Position numbers and translations under genes: made by a program
Assembly (NCBI GenBank): GCA_016195115.1
Contig: JACQAI010000205.1
Span: forward strand, 1-11,965
Reading direction: 5' to 3'
Origin: Pseudomonadota bacterium
GTDB taxonomy: Bacteria > Pseudomonadota > Alphaproteobacteria > Elsterales > Elsteraceae
Length of the DNA stretch: 11,965 nucleotides
Shown here: positions 1 to 6,263 of the stretch, in pieces
Layout: each line of letters begins with the position of its first letter
How positions within the stretch are numbered: position 1 is the first letter of the stretch
Notes under the pieces: generated by a model
The model's input: only the letters and a program-made list of their open reading frames with translations
The model's database searches: none
Told to the model about the DNA's origin: nothing

Positions 1-41
1 CAAGATGGTGCGTTCGGCCGCCTAGCGGCCAGGAGAGTCCC

Positions 42-527
42 ATGCTTTCACGTTTCGTATTGTTCGCAGCCATCCTCGTGCTGGCATCGGCGCAGGCCTT
101 TCGCGCCGCCGCTCACGGGCCTGACGATCACGGTGGCCATGCTCACGGCGCCACCGTCACCGACGGCCAGCCCGGCAGTCCGGCCGATGTCAAGCGCACC
201 GTCCGTGTGCTCATCCGAAAGGATGACTTCGACGTCAAGACGATCCAGGTTCGCGCCGGCGAGACCGTCCGCTTCGTCATCACGAACGATGATCTCGAAC
301 CCCACGAGTTTGGCATCGCCAGCCACGCCGAGCACCTGGAGCACCGCGCGATGATGAAGCAGATGCCGAACATGCGGCATGACGATCCCAACGTCGTCAC
401 GGTGGATCCGAGCCAGACCAAAGAGATCGTCTGGCATTTCGGCAAGAACACCGATGTCGAGTTCTCGTGCGACCTCCCGGGTCATGCAGAACGCGGAATG
501 GCCGGCAATTTCCGCGTCATGCACTGA
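42..527 (+). CDS. Periplasmic cupredoxin-domain protein (type 1 copper)
   Basis: A 161-aa exported blue-copper-like protein, probably a periplasmic copper binder or electron carrier. Residues 1-24 form a signal peptide (hydrophobic stretch FVLFAAILVLASA, then an Ala-rich cleavage region). A His-rich segment, HGPDDHGGHAHG, follows at about 25-36 and could bind metal itself. The cupredoxin fold spans about 53-160. The type 1 copper ligands are visible: H88 in EPHEF, then C143, H148 and M153 in CDLPGHAERGM. A Met/His-rich loop (about 95-113) lies between them. An AGGAG Shine-Dalgarno at 31-35 supports the ATG at 42. It is the first visible gene of a copper operon, 11 bp before the lipoprotein gene. 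Comparable small cupredoxins occur in copper-resistance clusters, but the exact subfamily is not resolved here. Copper binding is well supported; the physiological partner is inference. Confidence 0.88.
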   Translation: MLSRFVLFAAILVLASAQAFRAAAHGPDDHGGHAHGATVTDGQPGSPADVKRTVRVLIRKDDFDVKTIQVRAGETVRFVITNDDLEPHEFGIASHAEHLEHRAMMKQMPNMRHDDPNVVTVDPSQTKEIVWHFGKNTDVEFSCDLPGHAERGMAGNFRVMH

Positions 528-538
528 CGGAGGGCGAG

Positions 539-829
539 ATGAAGCTCGTCGTCTTCGGCGCGCTCGGCGCCCTTGGCATCAGCCTCGGCGCCTGTATTGG
601 CGACGTGACCGCTAACGTCCCCGACGATCATCCGGCGAGCCCCCGTGCGGCCGCGGGTTCGATCGATCTTCCGAATGCTCTCGCCAAGTACAAAAGCGCG
701 GACGAGTTCGAGGCGCCCGGCCCTGAGGCCGCGCCCCCAATGCACGGCAGCACCATGGGCGCCATGAGCCACGACGGCGTGCAGGGTATGCAGGACGGAG
801 GGGCGCCCGCCGGCGCCAAGGCTCGATGA
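539..829 (+). CDS. Small Met/His-containing lipoprotein of the copper operon
   Basis: A 96-aa predicted lipoprotein. Residues 1-18 are a signal peptide ending in the lipobox LGAC, so C19 would be lipidated. The mature part has a VPDDHPASP segment (about 27-35), a short helix-like stretch (about 41-57) and a flexible tail with M68, H69, M73, M76, H78 and M84. Spaced Met and His residues suggest Cu(I)/Cu(II) binding. I chose the ATG at 539 over in-frame starts upstream (reading from 467) because GGAGGG at 529-534 is ideally placed, and because an earlier start would overlap the cupredoxin gene and lose the signal peptide. Its stop overlaps the next start as ATGA (826-829), so translation is probably coupled to the outer-membrane efflux gene. 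No family is recognised with certainty. A copper-delivery or accessory role for the neighbouring efflux protein is inference. Confidence 0.75.
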   Translation: MKLVVFGALGALGISLGACIGDVTANVPDDHPASPRAAAGSIDLPNALAKYKSADEFEAPGPEAAPPMHGSTMGAMSHDGVQGMQDGGAPAGAKAR

Positions 830-2238
830 GACGGCCGCATTTGGCGATTGCCGCATCCCTGCTCCTCGTCAGCGGCTGTGCCTCCATCGGTGCGGATGAG
901 TCTCTGTCGGAGGTCCAAACGACGGCAGCCCAGCGCTTGGGCGATCTGCAAGTGCAGCTGAACCCCGGCGACGCGAGCGACGCGGTTGCGGCCGCCGTCG
1001 CGACACTGCTGGAGCGGCCCTTGACGGCTGAGGCCGCGGTTCAGATCGCGCTCATCAATAACCGTCGGCTGCAGGCCGACTATGCGGCGCTGGGGATCGC
1101 ACGGGCGGATCTGGTGCAGGCAAGCCTGCTTGCCAATCCGTCGTTCTCGGCTGAAATCCTCGTCGGCAACGGCAGCGTCAGCCCGGCCTTTTCGCTGGTC
1201 CAGAATATTTTCAGTCTCGTGACGCTGCCGACCCGGCGGACGGTGGCATCGAGCGCGTTGGAAAGCGCGAAGCTCGAGCTTGGCGCGCGGATCCTCGAGA
1301 CGGCGGCCGCCACCCGACGCGCCTATTACACCGCGCTTGCCGACCAGCAGGCGGCCGGGCTGCTCCGACAAGTGACGTCGGCGAGCGAAGCCGCCGCGGA
1401 GCTCTCCGAGCGCCAGACGCGTGCGGGAAACCTGAGCCGCCGCGATCAGTCGGTCCAGCAGGCCCAATACGCGCAAGCCGTCTTCCAGCTCGCGCGCGCC
1501 GAAGCCCGGTTGGCATCCGATCGGGAGCGCCTCAACCGGCTGCTCGGTCTGTTCGGAGATCAGGTCACCTGGAATCTGCCGGACCGCCTGCCCGAGATTC
1601 CCGCGGCGAAGCCGCAGCTCGACGGATTGGAGACGGTCGCGATCCAGCACCGGCTTGATCTGGCGGGCGCGCGCCAGGATCTCCAGACCGCGAGCTACAG
1701 CCTCGATATCGGGCGCCAGCTTCGCTTGCTGTCGGTCCTGGGGCTCGGGATCGACGTCGAGCGCGATCCGGACAGCAAAAAGTGGCTAACCGGACCGCGC
1801 GTCAACGTGACGTTGCCGATCTTCGATCAGGGCCAAGGCCGAATCGCCGGACTGGAAGCCCAGCGGCGCCGAACCGATCGGACGTTTGCCGCGCTCGCGA
1901 TCGAGGTTCGCTCGGAGGTCCGAGAAACCTATGCCCGGCTGATCGCGACGCATGATTCCGCGGCGTTCTATCGCACCAAGGTGATCCCTCTCCAACAGCA
2001 GATCTTGGCCGAGAATCAGCGGCTCTATAACGGCATGCTGATCAGCGTCTACGAGCTGCTGCGCAGCCGACAGGACCAGATCAACGCCGCGCGTGAGTAC
2101 ATCGAAGCGCTGCACGACTATTGGCTCGCCCGCTCCGACCTCGAGAGAGCGCTCGCCGGACCAATCCCGATCACACCAACCGCGTCCATCGAACCCGCCA
2201 ATCCGAAACTCGCCCTGATTCCCGGAGACCAGCCATGA
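826..2238 (+). CDS. TolC-family outer-membrane efflux lipoprotein (CusC/CzcC-like)
   Basis: A 470-aa outer-membrane channel of the OEP (TolC/CusC/CzcC) family. Residues 1-17 are a lipoprotein signal with lipobox VSGC, so C18 is the predicted lipidation site, as in CusC-type proteins. The mature protein shows the usual duplicated OEP plan: a first half at about 65-260 with long Ala/Gln/Arg-rich helices (for example residues around ERQTRAGNLSRRDQSVQQAQ), and a second half at about 275-455, including the PRVNVTLPIFDQGQGRI segment characteristic of the second beta region. The start is an ATGA overlap with the lipoprotein stop, with AAGG just upstream. Its own stop overlaps the oxidase start as ATGA (2235-2238). 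No RND pump or membrane-fusion gene is visible in the window, so the inner-membrane partner may lie to the left or elsewhere. Copper as substrate is inferred from context. Confidence 0.9.
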   Translation: MRRPHLAIAASLLLVSGCASIGADESLSEVQTTAAQRLGDLQVQLNPGDASDAVAAAVATLLERPLTAEAAVQIALINNRRLQADYAALGIARADLVQASLLANPSFSAEILVGNGSVSPAFSLVQNIFSLVTLPTRRTVASSALESAKLELGARILETAAATRRAYYTALADQQAAGLLRQVTSASEAAAELSERQTRAGNLSRRDQSVQQAQYAQAVFQLARAEARLASDRERLNRLLGLFGDQVTWNLPDRLPEIPAAKPQLDGLETVAIQHRLDLAGARQDLQTASYSLDIGRQLRLLSVLGLGIDVERDPDSKKWLTGPRVNVTLPIFDQGQGRIAGLEAQRRRTDRTFAALAIEVRSEVRETYARLIATHDSAAFYRTKVIPLQQQILAENQRLYNGMLISVYELLRSRQDQINAAREYIEALHDYWLARSDLERALAGPIPITPTASIEPANPKLALIPGDQP

Positions 2239-3581
2239 CGAGCCGACGCAGCTTCCTGTCGCTGAGCGGCACCATGGCGGCCGCCGGCGCCGCAATCGGC
2301 ATCGCCAAGGCCAGCGCGCAGGGCCATGCCGGCCACGGCCCGGCCGCTGCCGACCAAGAACCGCAGCGCCGATCGCCGCAATTGACCACGGGGACTGCGC
2401 CGTCGGCGCACACGCGGGTTCCGCGACCGCCCGCGGATGGCGCGTTTCGACCCGTCGTGACGCCCAACGGCAGCTCGCTGCCTTGGATCATGAAGGACGG
2501 CGTCAAAGAGTTTCGGCTCGTCGCCCAGCCGGTGAAGCGCGAGTTCGCGCCGGGCATGGTCGTGAACGCGTGGGGCTACAACGGGATGACCCCGGGTCCG
2601 ACGATCGAAGCCGTGGAAGGCGATCGCGTCCGCATCCTGGTCAAGAACGAGGTCCCGGAATGGACGACGATTCATTGGCATGGCATGCGCCTGCCCAATG
2701 GCATGGACGGCGTCGGCGGGCTGACTCAGCTGCACATTCCGGTGGGAAAGACCGGGGTTTACGAATTCACCCTCGAGGACCCTGCCACCTACATGTATCA
2801 CCCGCACGCGGATGAGATGGTCCAGATGGCGATGGGGCTGATGGGCTTCTTCATCGTCCACCCACGGAACCCGGCAACCCGCGCCGTCGATCGCGATTTC
2901 GCGATCATGCTGCACGCATGGGACGTCAAGCCGGGCACGGCGACGCCGAACGTCGCGACCATGCTCGACTTCAACATATGGACCTTCAATAGCCGCGCCT
3001 TCCCGGGCACGGACATTCTAGCGGTTCGCGCGGGGGACCGCGTACGGATCCGCCTCGCAAATCTGAGCATGACGTCCCACCCGGTTCATTTGCACGGCCA
3101 CCATATGCTCCAAACTGCAACGGACGGTGGGACAGTCCCGGAAGGTGGCCGGTGGCCGATGAACACGGTCAACGTCCCGGTCGGATCTACCGTCGATGTC
3201 GAATGGATCGCGGACCGTCCCGGCGACTGGGCGTTGCACTGCCACAAGGCGCATCACGCGATGAATGCGATGGCTCACGACTTGCCGAATTTCATCGGCG
3301 TCTCCCAGGGTGGCGATCTGCAACGGCGGGTCAATGCCTTGCTCCCCCAATACATGGCCATGGGATCGAGCGGCATGGCTGAAATGTCCCAGATGGACGG
3401 CATGCCGCTGCCGCCGAACACGCTGCCGATGCTGAGCGGCAAGGGGCCGTTCGGTCCGATGGAGATGGGCGGCATGTTCACCGTCGTGAAAGTGCGCGAG
3501 GGATTGGCGCCTGGCGACTATCGCGATCCGGGCTGGTACCGACATCCACCGGGAACGGTCATGCGGGTGCTGGACGCCTAA
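2235..3581 (+). CDS. Two-domain multicopper oxidase, Tat-exported
   Basis: A 448-aa multicopper oxidase, probably a periplasmic cuprous oxidase or laccase-like enzyme. The N-terminus carries a twin-arginine signal (SRRSFLSLSG, then an Ala-rich h-region to about residue 28). All trinuclear-centre motifs are present: HWHG (147-150), HPH (189-191), HPVHLH (282-287) and HCHKAHHAMNAM (335-346). The last supplies type 1 ligands C336, H341 and M346. Domain 1 has no type 1 Cys. Only about 90 residues separate HPH from HPVHLH, far less than the roughly 300 in three-domain enzymes such as CueO. This indicates a two-domain oxidase with type 1 copper in domain 2. The C-terminal part (374-414) is Met-rich, with ten Met. 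The ATG at 2235 has GGAG at 2224-2227 and an ATGA overlap with the efflux gene; starts further upstream lie inside that gene. Oxidising Cu(I) for resistance is inferred from the operon. Confidence 0.92.
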   Translation: MTSRRSFLSLSGTMAAAGAAIGIAKASAQGHAGHGPAAADQEPQRRSPQLTTGTAPSAHTRVPRPPADGAFRPVVTPNGSSLPWIMKDGVKEFRLVAQPVKREFAPGMVVNAWGYNGMTPGPTIEAVEGDRVRILVKNEVPEWTTIHWHGMRLPNGMDGVGGLTQLHIPVGKTGVYEFTLEDPATYMYHPHADEMVQMAMGLMGFFIVHPRNPATRAVDRDFAIMLHAWDVKPGTATPNVATMLDFNIWTFNSRAFPGTDILAVRAGDRVRIRLANLSMTSHPVHLHGHHMLQTATDGGTVPEGGRWPMNTVNVPVGSTVDVEWIADRPGDWALHCHKAHHAMNAMAHDLPNFIGVSQGGDLQRRVNALLPQYMAMGSSGMAEMSQMDGMPLPPNTLPMLSGKGPFGPMEMGGMFTVVKVREGLAPGDYRDPGWYRHPPGTVMRVLDA

Positions 3582-3618
3582 ACTCCTTGGCCTTGGCCTC
3601 TCGGGTCGCCAGCAAACC

Positions 3619-4065
3619 TCACCGGGATCCGGGCGCGGTCCAGCCCAAGGTCTCGGGTTGAGTTTCGTAGCGCGCAGCACTTTCAGGTATGTGCACCCAC
3701 GTCTGCGCGCTGCGCGTCCAGAAGTGAATCGTGGGCACCAGCCACGACGTGTCGTCGAGCGTACCGGGCTTGATGTTGCGGTTCGGATAGGCCGCGCCGC
3801 CCGGGACATGATAGAGGCGGGTGCCGCAGTCCGGACAGAACCAGCATTCCATCGTCTTGGTGGGGCTGGTCTGGCGCGCAAACATCTTCGGCTCGCCTGT
3901 CGTGATTCGGAAATGCGCCTGCGGTATGACCGCCGCCATCGCGAACGCGGCGCCCGACTGCCTTTGGCACTCGGTGCAATGACAGGCGTAGACAACCGTC
4001 GGCGGACCGGTGATTTCGTAGCGGATGGCGCCGCATTGGCAGCCTCCGCCCTGAGGAAGGCGCAT
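3619..4065 (-). CDS. GFA/CENP-V family zinc-binding protein
   Basis: A 148-aa protein of the GFA (glutathione-dependent formaldehyde-activating enzyme-like) family. These are small cytoplasmic proteins with two zinc sites; most members have no proven reaction. The Cys pattern is complete: C9 and C11 in GGCQCGAIRYEI, C28/C30/C33 in CHCTEC, and C77/C80 in CPDC. The family signature continues with QSGAAFA after the second cluster. I chose the ATG at 4065 because GAGGAG lies 9 nt upstream and the protein then begins just before the first zinc motif, as is usual. A GTG at 4089 would add eight residues (MNIEEHGA) and would overlap the Rieske-fragment stop as GTGA, so it remains an alternative. The gene converges with the oxidase gene across a 37-bp gap. 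A role in glutathione or formaldehyde chemistry is not shown by the sequence. Confidence 0.88.
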   Translation of the reverse strand: MRLPQGGGCQCGAIRYEITGPPTVVYACHCTECQRQSGAAFAMAAVIPQAHFRITTGEPKMFARQTSPTKTMECWFCPDCGTRLYHVPGGAAYPNRNIKPGTLDDTSWLVPTIHFWTRSAQTWVHIPESAARYETQPETLGWTAPGSR

Positions 4066-4085
4066 CGCTCCATGCTCCTCTATGT

Positions 4086-4256
4086 TCACGCCGGCGCGAT
4101 CCGAACGAACACCGCTCTCCCTGCGACCCGAACATCATAGGTCGCGATATCTTGCTCCGCCGGCCGCGCGACGCATCCGCCGGTCGTGACATCGAACCTG
4201 GCGTGGTGGAGCGGGCATTCGACCACGTTCCAGGCGGGCTGGGCATCAGCATTCAT
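4086..4256 (-). pseudogene. 3' fragment of a Rieske [2Fe-2S] ferredoxin gene
   Basis: Reading the minus strand from an ATG at 4256 gives 56 codons ending in TGA (4088-4086). The translation contains WNVVECPLHHARFDVTTG and then VARPAEQDIATYDVRV, which matches the second half of a Rieske ferredoxin: CPLH supplies one Cys and one His of the cluster, followed by the usual strand leading to ATYDVRV and a C-terminal VFVRI. The first box (CxH, about 17 residues before CPLH) is missing. The in-frame sequence upstream has no such motif and soon meets the hairpin region and fliJ. No Shine-Dalgarno precedes the ATG. I therefore call it a truncated remnant that can no longer bind a cluster. Its stop overlaps a possible GTG start of the GFA gene, suggesting that the two were once an operon. 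Confidence 0.7.
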
Positions 4257-4269
4257 GGGGGGCTCGGAG

Positions 4270-4317
4270 GACAGACGACAGATCGCCCTGCTCTCCGTCG
4301 TCTGTCTTCTGTCGTCT
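4270..4317. terminator. Inverted/direct repeat hairpin after fliJ, possible terminator
   Basis: AGACGACAGA at 4273-4282 can pair with TCTGTCGTCT at 4308-4317 (10 bp, 25-nt loop). Alternatively, GACAGACGAC at 4270-4279 can pair with GTCGTCTGTC at 4297-4306 (10 bp, 17-nt loop). GTCGTCT also occurs as a direct repeat at 4297 and 4311. On the minus strand the first arm begins about 3 nt after the fliJ stop, so it could end or attenuate fliIJ transcription. No T-run follows, so intrinsic termination is weakly supported; a rearrangement scar is another explanation. Confidence 0.35.
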
Positions 4318-4319
4318 CG

Positions 4320-4736
4320 TTAGTGCGTGGTCCGGCGGAAGCCTTCGATGCCAATGTCGTCGAGCACGATCTGCTCGCGGCGGTTGGCCTCGACGCGGGC
4401 GCGGCGGCGGCGATTGTCCTGCGCGACCTCGTATTTCTTGAGCTCCTGGTACGCGACCGTGACTTCCTGCGCGGCGGCCTCGATCTGCAGCCTGACGTCC
4501 TCGAGCGAGGCCGTGAGCGTGCGCCGGCGGTCGATGGCGGCCTGGGCGTAGGGCGCGTAGGCGAAGCTGACCTCATGGCTGGCGGTCGCCACGCTCTGCT
4601 CCATGCGGACCTCGTCGTCGAGCCGCGAGATCGCCTCGTCGAGCGACGCCGCCAAGCCCTCAAGGTCGGCGAGCTTGCGGCGTTTCTCCTCGAGCTCCCA
4701 CTGGCGGACGCGAATCAGCGTCGGCAGGCCCTTCAC
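4320..4736 (-). CDS. fliJ: Flagellar export protein FliJ-like
   Basis: A 138-aa, highly charged, almost wholly alpha-helical protein that fits FliJ, the soluble stalk protein that works with the FliI ATPase ring and FlhA in flagellar type III export (the E. coli protein is about 147 aa). Glu/Arg/Gln/Ala-rich heptads run through most of it, from RQWELEEKRRKLADLEGLAA near the N-terminus to about residue 120, as expected for a two-helix coiled coil. FliJ sequences are poorly conserved, so the call rests on length, coiled-coil character and position directly after fliI. The start is a GTG at 4736 that overlaps the fliI stop as GTGA (4733-4736). Longer readings in this frame run through fliI and are shadows. 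The stop is TAA at 4322-4320, immediately followed by a repeat hairpin. Confidence 0.85.
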   Translation of the reverse strand: MKGLPTLIRVRQWELEEKRRKLADLEGLAASLDEAISRLDDEVRMEQSVATASHEVSFAYAPYAQAAIDRRRTLTASLEDVRLQIEAAAQEVTVAYQELKKYEVAQDNRRRRARVEANRREQIVLDDIGIEGFRRTTH

Positions 4737-6064
4737 GCGCCCGCTCCGTTCTTCAGGATCTCGGCGAGCTGGGCGTAGCCGGCCTCGAGCGTGCTCGACT
4801 CGGCCTTGGTTTGGGCGAGGAACGCCTCGAGCGCCGGGTAGTAGTGGATCGCCTCGTCGGTGCGCGCATCGGAGCCGGCGCGATAGGCGCCCAGCCGGAT
4901 CATCTCGGCCATGTCCTCGTAGGCCGCAATGAGTTGACGCGCGCGGTTGATGATACGGTTCTCGTCGTCGTTGTTGCAGCCGGGCATGGCGCGCGAGATC
5001 GAGCGCAGCACGTTGACCGAAGGATAGCGGCCGCGCTCGAAGATCGTTCGGTCGAGCACGACGTGGCCGTCGAGGATGGCGCGCGACGCGTCGGCCACCG
5101 GCTCGTTCATGTCGTCGCCTTCGACCAGCACGGTGAACAGACCCGTGATGCTGCCCTGGTCGGGACCGCCGGGGCCGGCGCGCTCGAGCAGCTTGGGCAG
5201 CTCGGCGAACACGGTCGGCGTGTAGCCTTTGCTCGCCGGCGGCTCGCCGGCCGACAGGCCGATCTCGCGCTGCGCCATGGCGAAGCGCGTGATCGAGTCG
5301 ATCAGGCACAAGACGTTCTTGCCCTGGTCGCGGAAATACTCGGCGATCGTCAGGGTCAGGAGCGCCGACTGGCGGCGCAGCAGCGGCGGCTGGTCCGATG
5401 TCGCGACCACGACCACCGCGCGTTTGAGGCCCTCGGGTCCGAGGTCGTCCTGCAGGAATTCCTGGACCTCGCGGCCGCGCTCACCGACCAGGCCGATCAC
5501 GATGACGTCGGCCGAGGTGTAGCGCGCGATCATCGACAGCAAGGTCGACTTGCCGAGGCCCGAGCCGGCGAAGATGCCCAGGCGCTGGCCGCGGCACACC
5601 GTGAGGAAGGTGTTGAGCGCGCGCACGCCAAGATCGACCTTGCCGGCGACGCGCTGGCGGCGGTGCGCCGGCGGCGGCTGGTTGCGGATCGGATAACCGT
5701 GCTCGCCGTTGAGCAACGGGCCGTTGTCGTCGATCGGCTCGCCGAGCGCGTTGACGACGCGGCCGAGCCAGCCGTCGTCGGGATAGACCACCGGCTGGGT
5801 CTGAGCGATCTCGGCGCGGCAGCCGAGCCCGACGCCGTCCAAGGTGCCGTAGGGCATGACGAGCGCGCGCTCGGCGCGGAAGCCGATGACCTCGGCCTGC
5901 ACCCGGCGCTCGTTGCGCCCGATGATGGTGACGCGATCGCCGATCGACAGCGCGCGCTGGACGCCGCCGATCTCGGCCATCATGCCGAGCACGCCGGTGA
6001 CGCGACCGTGCAGGTAGTGGTCGGGAACGCGCTCGATGTCGGAGATGAGATGATCGACCAGCAT
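4733..6064 (-). CDS. fliI: Flagellum-specific ATPase FliI
   Basis: A 443-aa ATPase of the flagellar type III export apparatus, related to F1-beta. It hydrolyses ATP at the cytoplasmic face of the export gate to help unload and feed export substrates. Visible features are an N-terminal beta-barrel region (about 15-90), Walker A AGSGLGKS (166-173), GERGREV (194-200) with the catalytic glutamate, Walker B VLCLID ending at D256, and the family segment SAGEPPASKGYTPTVFAELP (271-290). Length matches FliI proteins. I chose the ATG at 6064 because GGGAGG lies about 5 nt upstream; a GTG at 6094 would add ten residues without a comparable site. It overlaps fliJ by four bases and is divergent from ctrA across about 200 bp that hold a CtrA box, so it may be CtrA-controlled (inference). 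Confidence 0.96.
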   Translation of the reverse strand: MLVDHLISDIERVPDHYLHGRVTGVLGMMAEIGGVQRALSIGDRVTIIGRNERRVQAEVIGFRAERALVMPYGTLDGVGLGCRAEIAQTQPVVYPDDGWLGRVVNALGEPIDDNGPLLNGEHGYPIRNQPPPAHRRQRVAGKVDLGVRALNTFLTVCRGQRLGIFAGSGLGKSTLLSMIARYTSADVIVIGLVGERGREVQEFLQDDLGPEGLKRAVVVVATSDQPPLLRRQSALLTLTIAEYFRDQGKNVLCLIDSITRFAMAQREIGLSAGEPPASKGYTPTVFAELPKLLERAGPGGPDQGSITGLFTVLVEGDDMNEPVADASRAILDGHVVLDRTIFERGRYPSVNVLRSISRAMPGCNNDDENRIINRARQLIAAYEDMAEMIRLGAYRAGSDARTDEAIHYYPALEAFLAQTKAESSTLEAGYAQLAEILKNGAGA

Positions 6065-6152
6065 ACCGCCTCCCACGAGCGGCGCCCGGAGCACGATCGA
6101 GAGCCCGCGTCGGGGATCAATGCTACCGCAGTCTGAAGCTCGGGTAATCGGC

Positions 6153-6168
6153 TTAAACTTCGGTTAAC
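6153..6168 (+). promoter_or_regulatory. CtrA box, TTAA-N7-TTAAC
   Basis: TTAAACTTCGGTTAAC matches the established full CtrA-binding consensus exactly (TTAA, seven bases, TTAAC). It lies about 95 bp before the ctrA start and about 90 bp before the fliI start, in the shared divergent region. Autoregulation of ctrA and control of the fliI operon are both plausible. Binding itself is inferred from the match. Confidence 0.7.
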
Positions 6169-6173
6169 TTCAA

Positions 6174-6201
6174 TTACAGAATCGGCTTGCGCGTGTATAG
6201 T
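6174..6201 (+). promoter_or_regulatory. Possible ctrA promoter (-35 TTACAG, -10 TATAGT)
   Basis: TTACAG at 6174-6179 and TATAGT at 6196-6201 are separated by 16 bp and form a plausible sigma70-type promoter, predicting a start near 6208. The CtrA box ends five bases before the -35 element, and the GAATC methylation site overlaps its end. The -35 element is a weak match, so this is a candidate only. Confidence 0.4.
6179..6183. promoter_or_regulatory. GANTC (CcrM-type) methylation site in the ctrA leader
   Basis: GAATC lies in the putative ctrA promoter, just inside the spacer. In Caulobacter the ctrA P1 promoter also carries a GANTC site, and its methylation state ties ctrA transcription to replication fork passage. 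A single 5-bp match can be chance, but its position makes it notable. Confidence 0.45.
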
Positions 6202-6218
6202 GTTCAGCGTTAGTGTCG

Positions 6219-6242
6219 ATGGTTAATTGGTTAACCTCTTAA
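6219..6242 (+). promoter_or_regulatory. Phased TTAA cluster with a CtrA half-site
   Basis: Three TTAA tetrads start at 6223, 6231 and 6239, exactly 8 bp apart. The first lies within ATGGTTAA (6219-6226), the reverse complement of the CtrA half-site TTAACCAT; the second is in GGTTAACC, a perfect 8-bp palindrome. The cluster is 22 bp before the ctrA start codon, downstream of the candidate promoter. That position would suit a repressor or autoregulatory site. Confidence 0.45.
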
Positions 6243-6263
6243 TCCATCTCTCATAGGCTGACC

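Noticed and set aside
2..25. Possible last codons of an upstream gene ending in TAG at 23-25
   Set aside because: Only seven codons are visible, which is too little to distinguish from chance; other frames are also open at the edge.
628..1650. A 340-codon open frame on the minus strand opposite the efflux-channel gene
   Set aside because: It is a GC-rich shadow frame with no motif and no ribosome binding site; the plus-strand genes have signal peptides and family features.
3018..4073. A long minus-strand frame spanning the oxidase 3' end and the GFA gene
   Set aside because: It covers two recognised genes in another frame, and its translation is Arg/Ala/Ser-rich without family signatures.
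4066..4089. GTG start of the GFA gene at 4089
   Set aside because: There is no Shine-Dalgarno before it, while the ATG at 4065 has GAGGAG at good spacing. The GTGA overlap with the Rieske stop keeps it as a possible alternative.
4152..4778. A 208-codon plus-strand frame across the Rieske fragment and fliJ
   Set aside because: It is antisense to fliJ and the Rieske remnant. Its apparent coding potential is the complement of those genes.
4811..6136. A 441-codon open frame on the plus strand opposite fliI
   Set aside because: It is antisense to a certain gene, is rich in Asp/Arg/Ala/Val/His as expected from the complement of GC-rich codons, and shows no domain.
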